From the NCBI RefSeq assembly GCF_024172165.1, contig NZ_JAMZEB010000002.1:2625501-2689500 (forward strand): a stretch of 64,000 bases of DNA. The letters run 5' to 3'. The stretch is from Nonomuraea thailandensis (GTDB lineage: Bacteria; Actinomycetota; Actinomycetes; Streptosporangiales; Streptosporangiaceae). This document shows, piece by piece, positions 41,130 to 50,859 of the stretch (its first letter is position 1; each line of letters begins with the position of its first letter). Below the pieces are notes generated by a model. That model made no database searches. It saw only the letters and a program-made list of their open reading frames with translations, and was not told the origin of the DNA. Position numbers and translations under genes: made by a program.

Positions 41130-42590
41130 TCAGAACGGGTAGTGGGCGTGCTGGGTCGCCAGGGTGATCCAGCGGGTGTTGGTGAACGCCTCGATGCCCC
41201 ACCTGCCGCCGAACCGTCCGTAGCCCGAGGACTTGAACCCGCCGAACGGGGCCTGCGGCTCGTCGGCGACCGACTGGTCGTTGACGTGGACGATGCCGGT
41301 CTGCAGCCGGCGGGCCACGCGCAGGCCGTGCGTGCCGTTCTCGGTGATGATGCCCGCGGTCAGGCCGTGGGCGGTGTCGTTGGCCTTGGCGACGGCCTCC
41401 TCGTCGGTGGCGAAGGTGTCGATCACGCAGATCGGGCCGAAGCCTTCGCCGTAGTACAGGTCGGCGTCGGCGGGCACGCTGGTCAGGACGGTGGCCGGGT
41501 GGACCGCCCCGGAGGGCTCGCCTCCGCCGGTCACGACGGTGGCGCCCTTGGCGACGGCGTCGCGGACGAGGGCGGCGACGCGCTGCGCCGCGGCGGCGGA
41601 GACCAGGGGCCCGATGACCGTGGCGGGCTCGGCGGGATCGCCCGCGGGCAGGGCGCTCACCTTGGCGGCGAACCTGGCCGTGAACTCCTCGGCCAGCGAC
41701 TCGTGCACCAGGACGCGGTCTCCTGACATGCAGATCTGCCCGGCGTTCATGAACACGCCGAACGTCGCCGCGTCCACCGCGTAGCCCAGGTCCGCGTCGT
41801 CGAGCACGATGATCGCGTTCTTGCCGCCGAGCTCCAGCACGGCCGGCTTGAGGTGCCTGGCGGCGTGGGTGCCGATGATGCGGCCGACCTCGGTGGAGCC
41901 GGTGAAGTTGACCGCGCGCACCCGCTCGTCGGCGATGAGCGCCTCGGCGACCTGCGCGGCGTCGGCCGGGTCGTTGGTGACGACGTTGAGCACGCCGTCC
42001 GGGAGCCCGGCCTCGGCCAGGACGTCGGCGACGAACAGGCCGCAGGCGATCGGCGCGTCCTCGCTGGGCTTCATCACGACCGTGTTCCCGGCGGCCAGCG
42101 CGGCGGCCACCGAGCGCACGCCGAGGATGAGGGGCGCGTTCCACGGGGAGAAGGCGGCGACCACGCCGACGGGCTCGCGTACGGCCAGGCCGAGCGCGCC
42201 CTCCTCCTGCGCCGCGAGCACGTCGCCGCGGGGCGCGGTGATCGCGGCGGCCACCTCGCGCAGCATGTTCGCGGCCAGGCCGACGTTGAACAGGGCCCAC
42301 GGCCGGGTGCCGCCGACCTCGCCCGCCATGAGGGCCGCCGCCTGCTCGCCGCGCTCCTGCAGCAGGTCCGCGGCCTTGAGGAAGATGGTGCGGCGGGCGA
42401 ACGGGCTCAGCGCCGCCCAGTCGTCGAAGGCGGCCTGCGCGGCGTCCACCGCGAGGGTCACGTCCTCGGGCCCGGCGGCGGCCACGGTGGCGTACGCCTG
42501 CCCGGTGTAGGGGTTGAGATCGGCGGTGGTACGGCCGGACCGGGCGGGCACGGCCTTGCCACCGATGAGCAATTCACGGGTGATGGTCAT
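41130..42590 (-). CDS. Aldehyde dehydrogenase (benzaldehyde/vanillin-dehydrogenase-like)
   Basis: A 486-residue NAD(P)-dependent ALDH. FSPWNAPLILG, FTGSTEVGR, the general base E253 in LELGGKNA and the nucleophile C287 in AGQICMSG are all present. The substrate-loop sequence FMNAGQICMSGDRV and the HPATVLTSVPADADLYYGE block resemble ALDHs of aromatic aldehydes. It is the last gene of the eight-gene minus-strand operon. Its ATG overlaps the stop of the alcohol dehydrogenase gene (TGATG), fitting consecutive oxidation of alcohol to aldehyde to acid. Confidence 0.9.
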   Translation of the reverse strand: MTITRELLIGGKAVPARSGRTTADLNPYTGQAYATVAAAGPEDVTLAVDAAQAAFDDWAALSPFARRTIFLKAADLLQERGEQAAALMAGEVGGTRPWALFNVGLAANMLREVAAAITAPRGDVLAAQEEGALGLAVREPVGVVAAFSPWNAPLILGVRSVAAALAAGNTVVMKPSEDAPIACGLFVADVLAEAGLPDGVLNVVTNDPADAAQVAEALIADERVRAVNFTGSTEVGRIIGTHAARHLKPAVLELGGKNAIIVLDDADLGYAVDAATFGVFMNAGQICMSGDRVLVHESLAEEFTARFAAKVSALPAGDPAEPATVIGPLVSAAAAQRVAALVRDAVAKGATVVTGGGEPSGAVHPATVLTSVPADADLYYGEGFGPICVIDTFATDEEAVAKANDTAHGLTAGIITENGTHGLRVARRLQTGIVHVNDQSVADEPQAPFGGFKSSGYGRFGGRWGIEAFTNTRWITLATQHAHYPF

Positions 42591-43720
42591 CAATGTTCCT
42601 TCATACGGAGGACGGGCTTGAGCACCTCGCCCCGGCGGCTGTCTTCGAGTGCCGTTTCGAGGTCGGCCAGGTCGTAGAAGCGCACCAGCCGGTCGAACGG
42701 GAAACGTCCCTGCCGGTACAGCTCGATCAGGGTGCCGATGAGCGGCTCGCTGCGGCCGCCGCCGCCCAGGACGCCGACGACGCGCTTGCCCCACAGCGTC
42801 GTCAGATGGTCCAGGCCGAACTCGGCCCCCGCCGGGGCGCCGCCGATGAGCACGCAGGTGCCCAGCATGCCGACACTGTCGGCGGCCTGGCGGACGACGG
42901 GGATGACGCCGGTGCACTCCAGGGCGTGGTCGGCGGGGCCGCCGCAGATGCGGTGCACCTCCGCCACGGGGTCGGCCTGGGAGGCGTCGATCGTGTGGGT
43001 GGCGCCGAACTCCAGGGCCAGCTCCAGCCGGGACCGGTGCCGATCGACCGCGATGATCTTCGTGGCGGGGGAGAGGCGGGCGGCCATCACCGCGGCCAGG
43101 CCGACCGCGCCGACGCCGTAGATCACCAGGCTCGACCCGAGGCCGGGCCTGAGCGTGTTCAGCACCGCCCCCGCTCCGGTGGCGATGCCGCAGGCCAGCG
43201 GGCCCAGCAGCTCCAGCGGCACGCCCCCTGACGACTCCGGGGGCACGACGACCAGGGCGTCCGCCCAGGTGAGCGCGTGGGTGGAGAACGACGACTGGCC
43301 GAAGAAGTGGCTGTGCACCGGCGAGCCGTCCGGCCGGCGCAGCGCGCTCTGCCCGGCTCGCGGGCCGAGCAGCCGCCCGCCGCCGCACAGCGCCTCGCCG
43401 AGGCGGGCGCAGTAGCGGGGCTCGCCGTCGCGGCAGTTGCGGCAGGCGCCGCACGAGGGCCAGCCGATGACCACGTGGTCACCCGGCCGTACCGAGGTGA
43501 CGCCGTCGCCCACCGCCACCACCACCCCGGCGCCCTCGTGGCCGAGCACGGCGGGGAACGGCATCGGCAGGTCGCCGTGCCGGGTGATCGTGTCGGTGTG
43601 GCAGACGCCCGAGGCGACGATCCGCACCAGGGCCTCGCCCGGTCCTGGCTCGTCGAGGTCGAGCTCCTCGACCTGGAACCGGCCGCCCAGCCGGTCGACG
43701 ACCGCGGCTGTGACTCTCAT
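42590..43720 (-). CDS. Zinc-dependent alcohol dehydrogenase (aryl-alcohol type)
   Basis: 376 residues of the medium-chain dehydrogenase family. Catalytic zinc ligands are in GVCHTDT, GHEGAG and LACGIATGAG. The structural zinc site is the four-Cys cluster CGACRNCRDGEPRYC. NAD binding is at VIYGVGAVGLAAVMAA. The sequence resembles benzyl-/aryl-alcohol dehydrogenases (XylB/AreB). It overlaps the amidase gene by four bases and the aldehyde dehydrogenase gene by one, so all three are coupled. Confidence 0.9.
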   Translation of the reverse strand: MRVTAAVVDRLGGRFQVEELDLDEPGPGEALVRIVASGVCHTDTITRHGDLPMPFPAVLGHEGAGVVVAVGDGVTSVRPGDHVVIGWPSCGACRNCRDGEPRYCARLGEALCGGGRLLGPRAGQSALRRPDGSPVHSHFFGQSSFSTHALTWADALVVVPPESSGGVPLELLGPLACGIATGAGAVLNTLRPGLGSSLVIYGVGAVGLAAVMAARLSPATKIIAVDRHRSRLELALEFGATHTIDASQADPVAEVHRICGGPADHALECTGVIPVVRQAADSVGMLGTCVLIGGAPAGAEFGLDHLTTLWGKRVVGVLGGGGRSEPLIGTLIELYRQGRFPFDRLVRFYDLADLETALEDSRRGEVLKPVLRMKEH

Positions 43721-45066
43721 CGCCGATCTCCTCCACCCGGTACGCCGGGCGGCGGCAGCGGCGGGGTGAGCCGCTGGACGAGGCGGCCCGCGGCCAGCAC
43801 GGTGGCGTCGCGCAGGGGACCGCCGGCGAGCTGCAGCCCGACCGGCAGGCCGTCGGCCAGGGCCACCGGCACCGAGATCGCCGGCAGCCCGGCGGCGTTG
43901 AACGGCGCGGTCAGCCGGGTCAGCACCAGCTCGACGGGCCACTCGCGGCCCGCCACCGTCACGGTGCCCGCGCCGATGGGCGGCGCCGTCACCGGCACGG
44001 TGGCGCAGGCCAGCACGTCGCAGCCGTCGTCCAGCGCGGACCGCAGCGCCGCCACGACGCGCGCCAGCGCGGCCTCCTGCCGCTCCACCTGCTCGGCGGG
44101 CGGTGCGGGGAGCCGCATCAGCTCGGCGACGTCCGGCCCGAACAGCTCCGGATCCTCCAGGAAGGCGGCCCGGTGGAACGCGCCGGCCTCACGCACGATC
44201 CTGGCCAGCGGCGCCTCCGGCATCAGCGGCTCGTCCGGGACGGCGACGTCCACGACGGCCACCCCGGCGTCCTCCAGCCGGGCCCGCACGGTGTCGAGCG
44301 CCGCGCGCACCTCCGGAGCGAGCACCGCGCCGAACCAGCCGCCCAGCCAGCCCACCCGCGGCCGCCGCGGCGGCTCACCCGGGACGGGGGCCGCGAGAGC
44401 GTCCATGAGCAGCGCCGCGTCGTCCACGGTGCGGGCCAGGACTCCGAGGTGGTCCAGCGACGGGGCCAGCGGCAGCACGCCGTCCAGCGGGACGCGGCCA
44501 CGGGTCGGCTTGAAGCCGACGCAGCCGCTCAGCGCGGCGGGGATGCGCACGCTGCCGGCCGTGTCCGAGCCGAGCCCGCCGAGGGAGCTGCCGGCGGCGA
44601 CCGAGGCCGCCGATCCGCCGGACGAGCCGCCAGGGACGTGGCCGTGCCGGTAGGGGTTGTGCGTGGGGCCGAAGAACGCGCTGTCGGTACGGCCGCCCCA
44701 GGCCAGCTCGTGCGTGGTGTGCTTGCCGAGGATCACCGTCCCGGCGTCCAGCAGCCGGGTCACCGCCGTCGCGTCCCGGCCGGGAACGTGCCCGAGGAAG
44801 CGGGGCGAGCCGTAGGCGGTGGGCACGCCGGCCGTGTCGATCAGGTCCTTGATCCCGATCGGCAGGCCGTGCAGCGGCCCGCGGGACGGTTCGGCGGTGA
44901 GGGCCTTGGCGCGGGCGAGCGCGTCCTCGGCGGTGATGATGGCGTAGGCGTGTAGCGCGGCGTCGGTCTCGGCGATCCTGGTCAGCAGGTGCTCGGTCAG
45001 CTCGACCGGCGACAGCTCGCCGCGGGCGATGGCCGCCGACGCCGCGGTGGCCGTGTCAACGTGCAT
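43717..45066 (-). CDS. Amidase (amidase-signature family)
   Basis: A 449-residue amidase. The Ser-cisSer-Lys triad is K73 (GIKDLIDTAG), S148 (PGGSSGGSAA) and S172 (SDTAGSVRIPA, with Ala where Gly is usual). The family hydrolyses amides to acid plus ammonia; members include mandelamide and indoleacetamide hydrolases. Encoded directly after the permease LivM-type gene, with an 11-base overlap, and before alcohol and aldehyde dehydrogenase genes. I infer that the imported compound carries an amide. Confidence 0.9.
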   Translation of the reverse strand: MHVDTATAASAAIARGELSPVELTEHLLTRIAETDAALHAYAIITAEDALARAKALTAEPSRGPLHGLPIGIKDLIDTAGVPTAYGSPRFLGHVPGRDATAVTRLLDAGTVILGKHTTHELAWGGRTDSAFFGPTHNPYRHGHVPGGSSGGSAASVAAGSSLGGLGSDTAGSVRIPAALSGCVGFKPTRGRVPLDGVLPLAPSLDHLGVLARTVDDAALLMDALAAPVPGEPPRRPRVGWLGGWFGAVLAPEVRAALDTVRARLEDAGVAVVDVAVPDEPLMPEAPLARIVREAGAFHRAAFLEDPELFGPDVAELMRLPAPPAEQVERQEAALARVVAALRSALDDGCDVLACATVPVTAPPIGAGTVTVAGREWPVELVLTRLTAPFNAAGLPAISVPVALADGLPVGLQLAGGPLRDATVLAAGRLVQRLTPPLPPPGVPGGGDRR

Positions 45067-46087
45067 GGCCCGGGTCCCGTACGAAGTAGCCGACCGGGAA
45101 GAGGCTCAGCCCGGTCCGGTCCCGCACCAGCCCCCACAGCCCGCCCGGCAGCCACCGCGCGGCGGCGATGCCGACGGCGCCCAGGATCACCAGGTACCAC
45201 GAGCCGTAGTCGGACAGCAGTTGCTGCAGCGTCAGGAACACCACGGCGCCCAGCAGCGGCCCCTCGACGAAGCCGATGCCGCCGATCACCACGATGAAGA
45301 TCATGTACGCCGACCACTGCACGTTGAAGATCGCGTCCGGGTTGACGCTCAGCGAGCTGACCGTGATCACCCCGCCGGCCGCGCCGCACCCGGCGGCCGA
45401 GACCAGGTACACGATCCGCTTGGCCCGGGTCACGTCGATGCCGGCGGCGCTCGCGGCGGTCTCCTCGTCGCGCACCGCCATCAGCGACAGCCCCACCCGG
45501 CCGCGCAGCAGCAGGTAGCAGCCGCCGACGGTGGCCAGCGTCAGCGCCAGCGCCACCCAGTAGGTCAGCGCGCCGCGCAGCGCCGGGTCCAGCCCCGACA
45601 GCCCTGCCAGGCCCTTGCCGCTGGCCCCGCCCAGGGCGTCGATCCGCACCACCAGCAGCCGGTAGACCTCGGCGATCACCCAGGTGCCGACGGCGAAGTA
45701 GTCGCCGCGCAGCCGGAAGGCCAGCCACGAGGTGGGCACGGCGAACACCACGCAGGTCACCGCGGCCAGCGGCACCGCCAGGTACGGCTGCACCCCCAGG
45801 TCGGCCAGCGCGATCACGCTGTACGCGCCGATCCCGACGAAGGCCTGCTGGCCCACCGAGACCAGCCCGCCGAACCCGGCCAGCAGGTTCCACATGCCGG
45901 CCAGCGCGACCAGCACGAAGAAGTTGACGAGCGTGTCGGTGACCTCGCTGAACACCAGGTACGGCAGCGCCGCGAGCACCACCACGAGGGCGAGCAGCGC
46001 CCCGCCCGACACCTTGGAGGTACGGGCGGCGCGGCGCACGTCCACGGCGGCCGCCGCCCGCTCGGTCAGCAGATGGGAGAGGGTCAT
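45056..46087 (-). CDS. livM: Branched-chain/amide-type ABC transporter permease, LivM
   Basis: A 343-residue permease with about eight to nine membrane segments. FGGLVSVGQQAFVGIGAYSV and LRGDYFAVGTWVIAEVYRL are the LivM family hallmarks. AGIDVTRAKRIVYLVSA is the ATPase-contacting region. It overlaps LivH by four bases and the amidase gene by eleven. HAAT-family importers carry branched-chain amino acids, urea, short amides or aromatic acids; the amidase next to it favours an amide or aromatic acid. Confidence 0.9.
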   Translation of the reverse strand: MTLSHLLTERAAAAVDVRRAARTSKVSGGALLALVVVLAALPYLVFSEVTDTLVNFFVLVALAGMWNLLAGFGGLVSVGQQAFVGIGAYSVIALADLGVQPYLAVPLAAVTCVVFAVPTSWLAFRLRGDYFAVGTWVIAEVYRLLVVRIDALGGASGKGLAGLSGLDPALRGALTYWVALALTLATVGGCYLLLRGRVGLSLMAVRDEETAASAAGIDVTRAKRIVYLVSAAGCGAAGGVITVSSLSVNPDAIFNVQWSAYMIFIVVIGGIGFVEGPLLGAVVFLTLQQLLSDYGSWYLVILGAVGIAAARWLPGGLWGLVRDRTGLSLFPVGYFVRDPGHAR

Positions 46088-46947
46088 GCGGTCCGTCCCG
46101 CGAGCAGGCCCTGCGGCCGGAAGGCCAGCACGGCGAGGAAGACGAGGTGGCCGGCGAGCAGCGTCATCGCCGGGTCGATCTGCGAGCCGAGCGACTGGGT
46201 GACGCCCAGCACGATGCCGCCCAGCAGCGTTCCCCAGAGGGAGCCGAGCCCGCCGATGACGACCGCCTCGAACGCGAAGATCAGCCGGGACGGGCCGGTG
46301 GCCGGGTCGAACGAGGAACGCACCGCGAACATCAGCCCGGCCAGCGCCACGGTGGCGAACGCGATGGCGGTGGCCACCCCGTACACGTGCCGGCTGTCGG
46401 CGCCCACCAGGTTCGCCGTCTCCCGGTCGTCGGAGGAGGCGCGCAGCATCCGGCCCAGCCCGGTGCGCGACAGGAACACCTGGATGCCCGCCAGCACCGC
46501 GCAGGCCAGCAGGAACGTGACCAGCGGCAGCCAGCCGACCGTGATCGAGCCCAGATGGAAGGAGGAGGTGGCGAACGAGCCGCCGTCCAGCGTGCGCGTG
46601 TCGGCGGAGAAGATCTCCAGCAGCACGTTCTGCAGCACGATCGACAGCCCGAACGTGACCAGCAGCGTGGCCAGCGGCCCCGACGAGAGGCTGCCCTGGA
46701 GCAGCACCCGCTGGGTCAGGTAACCGAGCACCGCGAACAGCGGCACGGTCACCACGATCACCACCCACAGCGGCAACCCGGTGCCGCCGACCAGGGCCAG
46801 AGCCAGGAACGAGGCGACGACGGCCAGGTCACCGTGGGCGAGGTTGACGATCCGCATCACGCCGAACATCAGCGACAGGCCGGTCGCGAACAGCGCGTAC
46901 AGGCCGCCGAGCAGCAGTCCCTGGACCACCGCGTTGAACCATTGCAT
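46084..46947 (-). CDS. livH: Branched-chain/amide-type ABC transporter permease, LivH
   Basis: A 287-residue membrane permease: VVQGLLLGGLYALFATGLSL at the start and MRIVNLAHGDLAVVASFLAL are LivH signatures. VGADSRHVYGVATAIAFATV and FEAVVIGGLGSLWGTLLGG follow in family order. It pairs with LivM to form the channel and lies one base downstream of livF. It overlaps livM by four bases. Confidence 0.92.
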   Translation of the reverse strand: MQWFNAVVQGLLLGGLYALFATGLSLMFGVMRIVNLAHGDLAVVASFLALALVGGTGLPLWVVIVVTVPLFAVLGYLTQRVLLQGSLSSGPLATLLVTFGLSIVLQNVLLEIFSADTRTLDGGSFATSSFHLGSITVGWLPLVTFLLACAVLAGIQVFLSRTGLGRMLRASSDDRETANLVGADSRHVYGVATAIAFATVALAGLMFAVRSSFDPATGPSRLIFAFEAVVIGGLGSLWGTLLGGIVLGVTQSLGSQIDPAMTLLAGHLVFLAVLAFRPQGLLAGRTA

Positions 46948-46948
46948 G

Positions 46949-47674
46949 TCAGTCTTTCCCGTCCTGAACGATCTCGCCGATGCCGAAGTAGGCGTGCTCC
47001 ACCTGCTCCGCCGTGAGCTCCGCGGGGCGGCCGGCCAGGACCGAGCGGCCCTCCAGCAGGCAGTGCACCCGGTCGGCGACCCGCATGGCCTGCGAGACGT
47101 CCTGCTCGACGATGAGCGCGGTGGTGCCGGCGGCGACGATCTCCGGCAGCGCCTCGTAGATGCGGCGCACGATCACCGGAGCCAGCCCCAGCGACAGCTC
47201 GTCCACGAGCAGCAGGTCGGGGTTGGCCAGCAGCGCCCGGCCGATCGCCACCGCCTGCTGCTCGCCGCCGGACAGCTGCGCCGCGTTCTGCCGCCGCCGC
47301 CCGGTCATCCACGGGAACAGCTCGTAGACCCGCTCCAGCGACCAGGGGCCGGGCCGCTTGCGGTACGCGCCGGTGAGCAGGTTCTCCTCGACGGTGAGCG
47401 ACCGGAACAGCCGCCGCCCCTCCGGCACCAGCGCGATCCCCGCCGAGACCCGCTTGTGGGCGGGGAAGCGGGTGATGTCGCGGTCGCCGAGGTGCACGCT
47501 CCCCGACGTGGGCGGGTTCAGCCCCGCCAGGGCGCGCAGCAGCGTGGACTTGCCCGCGCCGTTGGCGCCGATGATCGCCAGCACCTCGCCGCGTTCCAGC
47601 TCCAGGCTGAGCCCGTCCACGGCGCGCAGCAGGCCGTGGTGCACGGTGAGGTCGCGGATCGACAGCAGCGTCAC
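46949..47674 (-). CDS. livF: ABC transporter ATP-binding protein, LivF
   Basis: A 241-residue ATPase: Walker A GANGAGKSTLL, signature LSGGEQQAVAIGRAL, Walker B LLLVDELSLGLAP. The latter and IVRRIYEALPEIVAAGTT are typical of LivF rather than LivG. It overlaps livG by four bases. With LivG it energises the importer. Confidence 0.92.
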   Translation of the reverse strand: MTLLSIRDLTVHHGLLRAVDGLSLELERGEVLAIIGANGAGKSTLLRALAGLNPPTSGSVHLGDRDITRFPAHKRVSAGIALVPEGRRLFRSLTVEENLLTGAYRKRPGPWSLERVYELFPWMTGRRRQNAAQLSGGEQQAVAIGRALLANPDLLLVDELSLGLAPVIVRRIYEALPEIVAAGTTALIVEQDVSQAMRVADRVHCLLEGRSVLAGRPAELTAEQVEHAYFGIGEIVQDGKD

Positions 47675-48429
47675 GAGCCCTCCTCTGTCATCCCGGTCTC
47701 CGGCCCGCCGCCCAGGTACAGCTCGCGCACCTTCGCATCGGCCAGCACCGCGACGGGCTCGCCGTCGGCGACCACGTCACCGCCTGCCAGGCAGATCATC
47801 CGGGCGACGGTCTTCACCAGCGCGTGCACCACGTGCTCGATCCACACGATGCCGAGCCCTTCGGCGTGCAGCCGCCTGATCACCTCGACCAGCTCGGCCA
47901 CCTCGGGTTCGGTGAGCCCGCCGGCGACCTCGTCGAGCAGCAGCAGCCGGGGCCCGGTGCCGAGCGCGCGGGCCACCTCCAGCCGCTTGCGCTGCAGCAG
48001 GGTGAGCCGCCCCGCCGGGGTGTTGGCCAGGCCCGCCAGGCCGGTGCGTTCCAGCACGTCCATGGCCTGCGACCAGGCCTGCCTGCCGTGCAGCCCGGCG
48101 CCCTGGTGCGCGCACACCAGCACGTTCTCGAACACGGTGAGGTGGGTGAACGGCCGCGGCACCTGGTAGGTGCGGCCGATGCCGGCCCGGGTGCGGGCGT
48201 GCGGCGGGACGCCGGTGACGTCGCGCCCGTCCAGCCAGACCGTGCCGGCGTCCGGGCGCAGGTCGCCGGAGATCATCGCGAACAGGCTGGACTTGCCCGC
48301 CCCGTTGGGCCCGACGATCCCCAGCGCCTCGCCCGGATCCAGCGTGAGCGCCAGATCCCTGGCGACGGTCACCTGGCCGAAGCTCTTGGAGATGTCCTCC
48401 AGGCGCAGCAACGGTGAGGTCGTCATCAT
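47671..48429 (-). CDS. livG: ABC transporter ATP-binding protein, LivG
   Basis: A 252-residue ATPase: Walker A GPNGAGKSSLF, Walker B LLLLDEVAGGL, switch His in IVWIEHVVHA. The usual LSGGQ signature reads LTLLQRKRLEVARAL, the shortened form common in LivG. Two ATGs (48429 and 48426) are both possible starts; the first overlaps the binding-protein stop by four bases. Confidence 0.92.
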   Translation of the reverse strand: MMTTSPLLRLEDISKSFGQVTVARDLALTLDPGEALGIVGPNGAGKSSLFAMISGDLRPDAGTVWLDGRDVTGVPPHARTRAGIGRTYQVPRPFTHLTVFENVLVCAHQGAGLHGRQAWSQAMDVLERTGLAGLANTPAGRLTLLQRKRLEVARALGTGPRLLLLDEVAGGLTEPEVAELVEVIRRLHAEGLGIVWIEHVVHALVKTVARMICLAGGDVVADGEPVAVLADAKVRELYLGGGPETGMTEEGS

Positions 48430-49730
48430 GCGTTGGTCGGCAGCAGGTCGCCCCCGACGGGGACGGCCTTGTTCGCCGAGTTGTCCACGATGACGACGTC
48501 CCAGGGGAACTTGGCGCCCTTGCGCCACTGGCCGCCGACCGGATGCTGAAGGGCGATGCCGGGCTTGGGGCCGGTGGTGAAGTCCAGGTCGCCGCTCATG
48601 CAGCTGATCTTCATGGTGCGCAGCTTGTCGGCCACGTCGTCGCGGTCCTTGGGGTCGCTCGCGTTCTTGAACGCCTGCACGGCGATCTCGAACAGCGAGT
48701 AGACCGAGCCGAGCGCCTGCGTCCACTGCTTGCCGGTGGCGGCGAAGTCGTCGGCGAGCTGCTGGGCGGTCTTGCCGTCCAGCGTCGACTTGTACGGGTG
48801 CGCCGGGCTCCACCAGAAGTCGGTGGCGACGTTGCCGGCGAGCTGCCCGAGCGCCTCCGCCTCGGAGGGGAAGAGCATGACCTTGGCGACGGTGGCCAGC
48901 TTCGGCTTGAAGCCCTGCTGCTGCGCCTGCTTCCAGAACGTCTGGAAGTCGGGCGGGATGGGGGTGCAGGTGAACAGCTCGGCGTCCGACGACTTGAACT
49001 TCGCGATCTGCGAGCTGAAGTCAGTCACGCCGTTCTGGTACGCGCCGCCGTCCACCACCTCGTAGCCGGCCTTGGTCATCATCGGGCCCAGGCCCTTGCG
49101 GAAGGCGTTGGCGTCGGTGTCGTTGGGCCACAGCGCCGCGACGTTCTTGTTGCCGACCTCCATCCGCTGCCACATCGGGAAGAAGCAGTCGGCGAACTCC
49201 TGCATGCCGAAGAAGAACAGCGTCGTGTACGTGAAGCCCTCGCCGTCCTTGCCGCCCCGGCCGTTCCACCACGCCTCCCAGGGGGCGATCGTGGTGACGT
49301 TCGGGATGCCGTTGGCCTCGCACTGGTCGGCCACCGGGTTGGTGGTGTCCGGGGTGGAGGAGCCGACGATCAGGTCCACCTTGTCGCTGTTGATGAGCTG
49401 GCGGGTGACCTCGGTGGCCCGGTTGGGGTTGGACTGGGTGTCCTTGACGATGATCTCGATGGTGCGCTTCTTGCCGCCGGCGGTGAAGCCGTTGCGCAGC
49501 GCTTCGGTGATCTGCTTGACCACGAAGTTGTCGGCGGTGGCGAAGCCGGCCAGGGCGCCCGTCTGCGGGCTGACGTACCCGATCTTGAGGACGTCGGAGG
49601 AGGAGGCGCCGGTGCCCCTGATGCCGCCGCAGGCGCTCAGCAGCGGGGCGGCGCCGATCGCGGCGGCGCCGAGGCCGGCCGCGCTGAGGAAGGAACGGCG
49701 GTTCATGCCGCCGGGGGAAGCGTCGCTCAC
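48426..49730 (-). CDS. ABC transporter substrate-binding lipoprotein, TAT-exported (LivK/AmiC type)
   Basis: A 434-residue periplasmic-binding-protein type 1 component. The N-terminus NRRSFLSAAGLGAAAIG is a twin-arginine signal ending in a lipobox with C34 (PLLSACG). KIGYVSPQTGALAGFATADN is the typical start of Leu/amide-binding proteins, followed by TQSNPNRATEVTRQLINSDK and VDLIVGSSTPDTTNP. The GTG at 49730 follows AAGGAG. It heads the eight-gene operon. The 224-base upstream region before the IclR gene should hold the operon promoter. Confidence 0.9.
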   Translation of the reverse strand: MSDASPGGMNRRSFLSAAGLGAAAIGAAPLLSACGGIRGTGASSSDVLKIGYVSPQTGALAGFATADNFVVKQITEALRNGFTAGGKKRTIEIIVKDTQSNPNRATEVTRQLINSDKVDLIVGSSTPDTTNPVADQCEANGIPNVTTIAPWEAWWNGRGGKDGEGFTYTTLFFFGMQEFADCFFPMWQRMEVGNKNVAALWPNDTDANAFRKGLGPMMTKAGYEVVDGGAYQNGVTDFSSQIAKFKSSDAELFTCTPIPPDFQTFWKQAQQQGFKPKLATVAKVMLFPSEAEALGQLAGNVATDFWWSPAHPYKSTLDGKTAQQLADDFAATGKQWTQALGSVYSLFEIAVQAFKNASDPKDRDDVADKLRTMKISCMSGDLDFTTGPKPGIALQHPVGGQWRKGAKFPWDVVIVDNSANKAVPVGGDLLPTNA

Positions 49731-49954
49731 TGCGAGGACTCCTTATGCCGGACAGTGTCCCGCGGGCATGGCGAAGCGCCGTGCCGGGACACAGAGGGGT
49801 GCTCTTGGGGGTGGTCAGCGCGCGCACGGCTCGTGGCCTGCTGCGGCTCCGACCTGCGGAATGCCGTGAAGGTGACCTGACCGTACGGCTCCGTTAACAC
49901 CCGTGCAACAGTGCGTCCCAGACAGTAGAACGCGAATTCACCACGTGGAACGCG

Positions 49955-50806
49955 CTACGCCACCGGCCGGTGACCGAGGCGCCGGGAGATCTCGGCCGCG
50001 GTCCGCCGCAGCGGCGCCTCCAGCCGCCCGGCCAGCGCCTCGACGCTGGTCGGGGCCAGCGTCAGGTACACCGCGATGTTGATCGCGGCCACCACCTCAC
50101 CGGACCGGTCGCGCACCGGCGCGGAGAACGAGCGCAGGCCCGGCGCCAGCTCCTCGTCGTTGACCGCCATCCCGCTCTGGCGCACCTTGGCCAGCGCGCT
50201 CAGCAACTGCTCCCTGTTGGTGATCGTCTTGGGCCCGCGACGGGCCATGTCGGTGTGGTCGAGGATCTGCCGCAGCGCCGCCGGGTCGCGGTAGGCGAGC
50301 AGCACCTTGCCCATCGAGGTGCAGTAGGCCGGCAGGCGGGAGCCCACGTGCAGGTTGAGGTCCATGGCCAGGGAGGTGCGCCGGGTGCTGCGCCGCCGGT
50401 CCACGTAGACGACGTCCGGCCCGTCGCACACCGCCACGCTGACCGTGAACCCCGTCTCGTCGGCCAGCGCCTGCAGCAGCGGCCCGGTGACGCGGGTGAG
50501 CTCCATCGAGTCGATCGCGGCGAACCCCAGGTCGACGGCGCGCGGGCCGAGGAAGTACTTCTTCGTCTCCGGGTCCTGCTGCAGGTAGCGCAGAGAGGTC
50601 AGCGTGGCCACGTACCGGTGCGTGGTGCTCTTGTTCAGGCCCACCGCCCGGGCCAGGTCGGCGATCCCCAGCACCGAGCGGTCGCCGGTGAACGCGTCGA
50701 GGATGCTCAGCCCCCGCTCCAGGGACACCGAGTGGGAGGCCGGGGTGTCGGACGCGGCGCGCTCGGGCCGCCGGGCGGGTTCCTCATCGGTCACAGTGGT
50801 CAGCAT
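49955..50806 (-). CDS. IclR-family transcriptional regulator
   Basis: 283 residues. Residues about 28-90 form the IclR winged helix (LERGLSILDAF, ADLARAVGLNKSTTHRYVAT), followed by the effector domain (GSRLPAYCTSMGKVLLAY, EELAPGLRSFSAPVRDRSGE). IclR proteins of this kind often regulate aromatic-acid or acetate catabolism. It lies between the transporter operon and the divergent aldehyde dehydrogenase gene, with 53 bases to the latter, and probably controls both. N-terminal 25 residues are acidic and variable. Confidence 0.9.
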   Translation of the reverse strand: MLTTVTDEEPARRPERAASDTPASHSVSLERGLSILDAFTGDRSVLGIADLARAVGLNKSTTHRYVATLTSLRYLQQDPETKKYFLGPRAVDLGFAAIDSMELTRVTGPLLQALADETGFTVSVAVCDGPDVVYVDRRRSTRRTSLAMDLNLHVGSRLPAYCTSMGKVLLAYRDPAALRQILDHTDMARRGPKTITNREQLLSALAKVRQSGMAVNDEELAPGLRSFSAPVRDRSGEVVAAINIAVYLTLAPTSVEALAGRLEAPLRRTAAEISRRLGHRPVA

Positions 50807-50859
50807 ATGGTCTTACAGTTCTAGCTATCTGAATACTTTGACCGAGAGGACCAACGCGC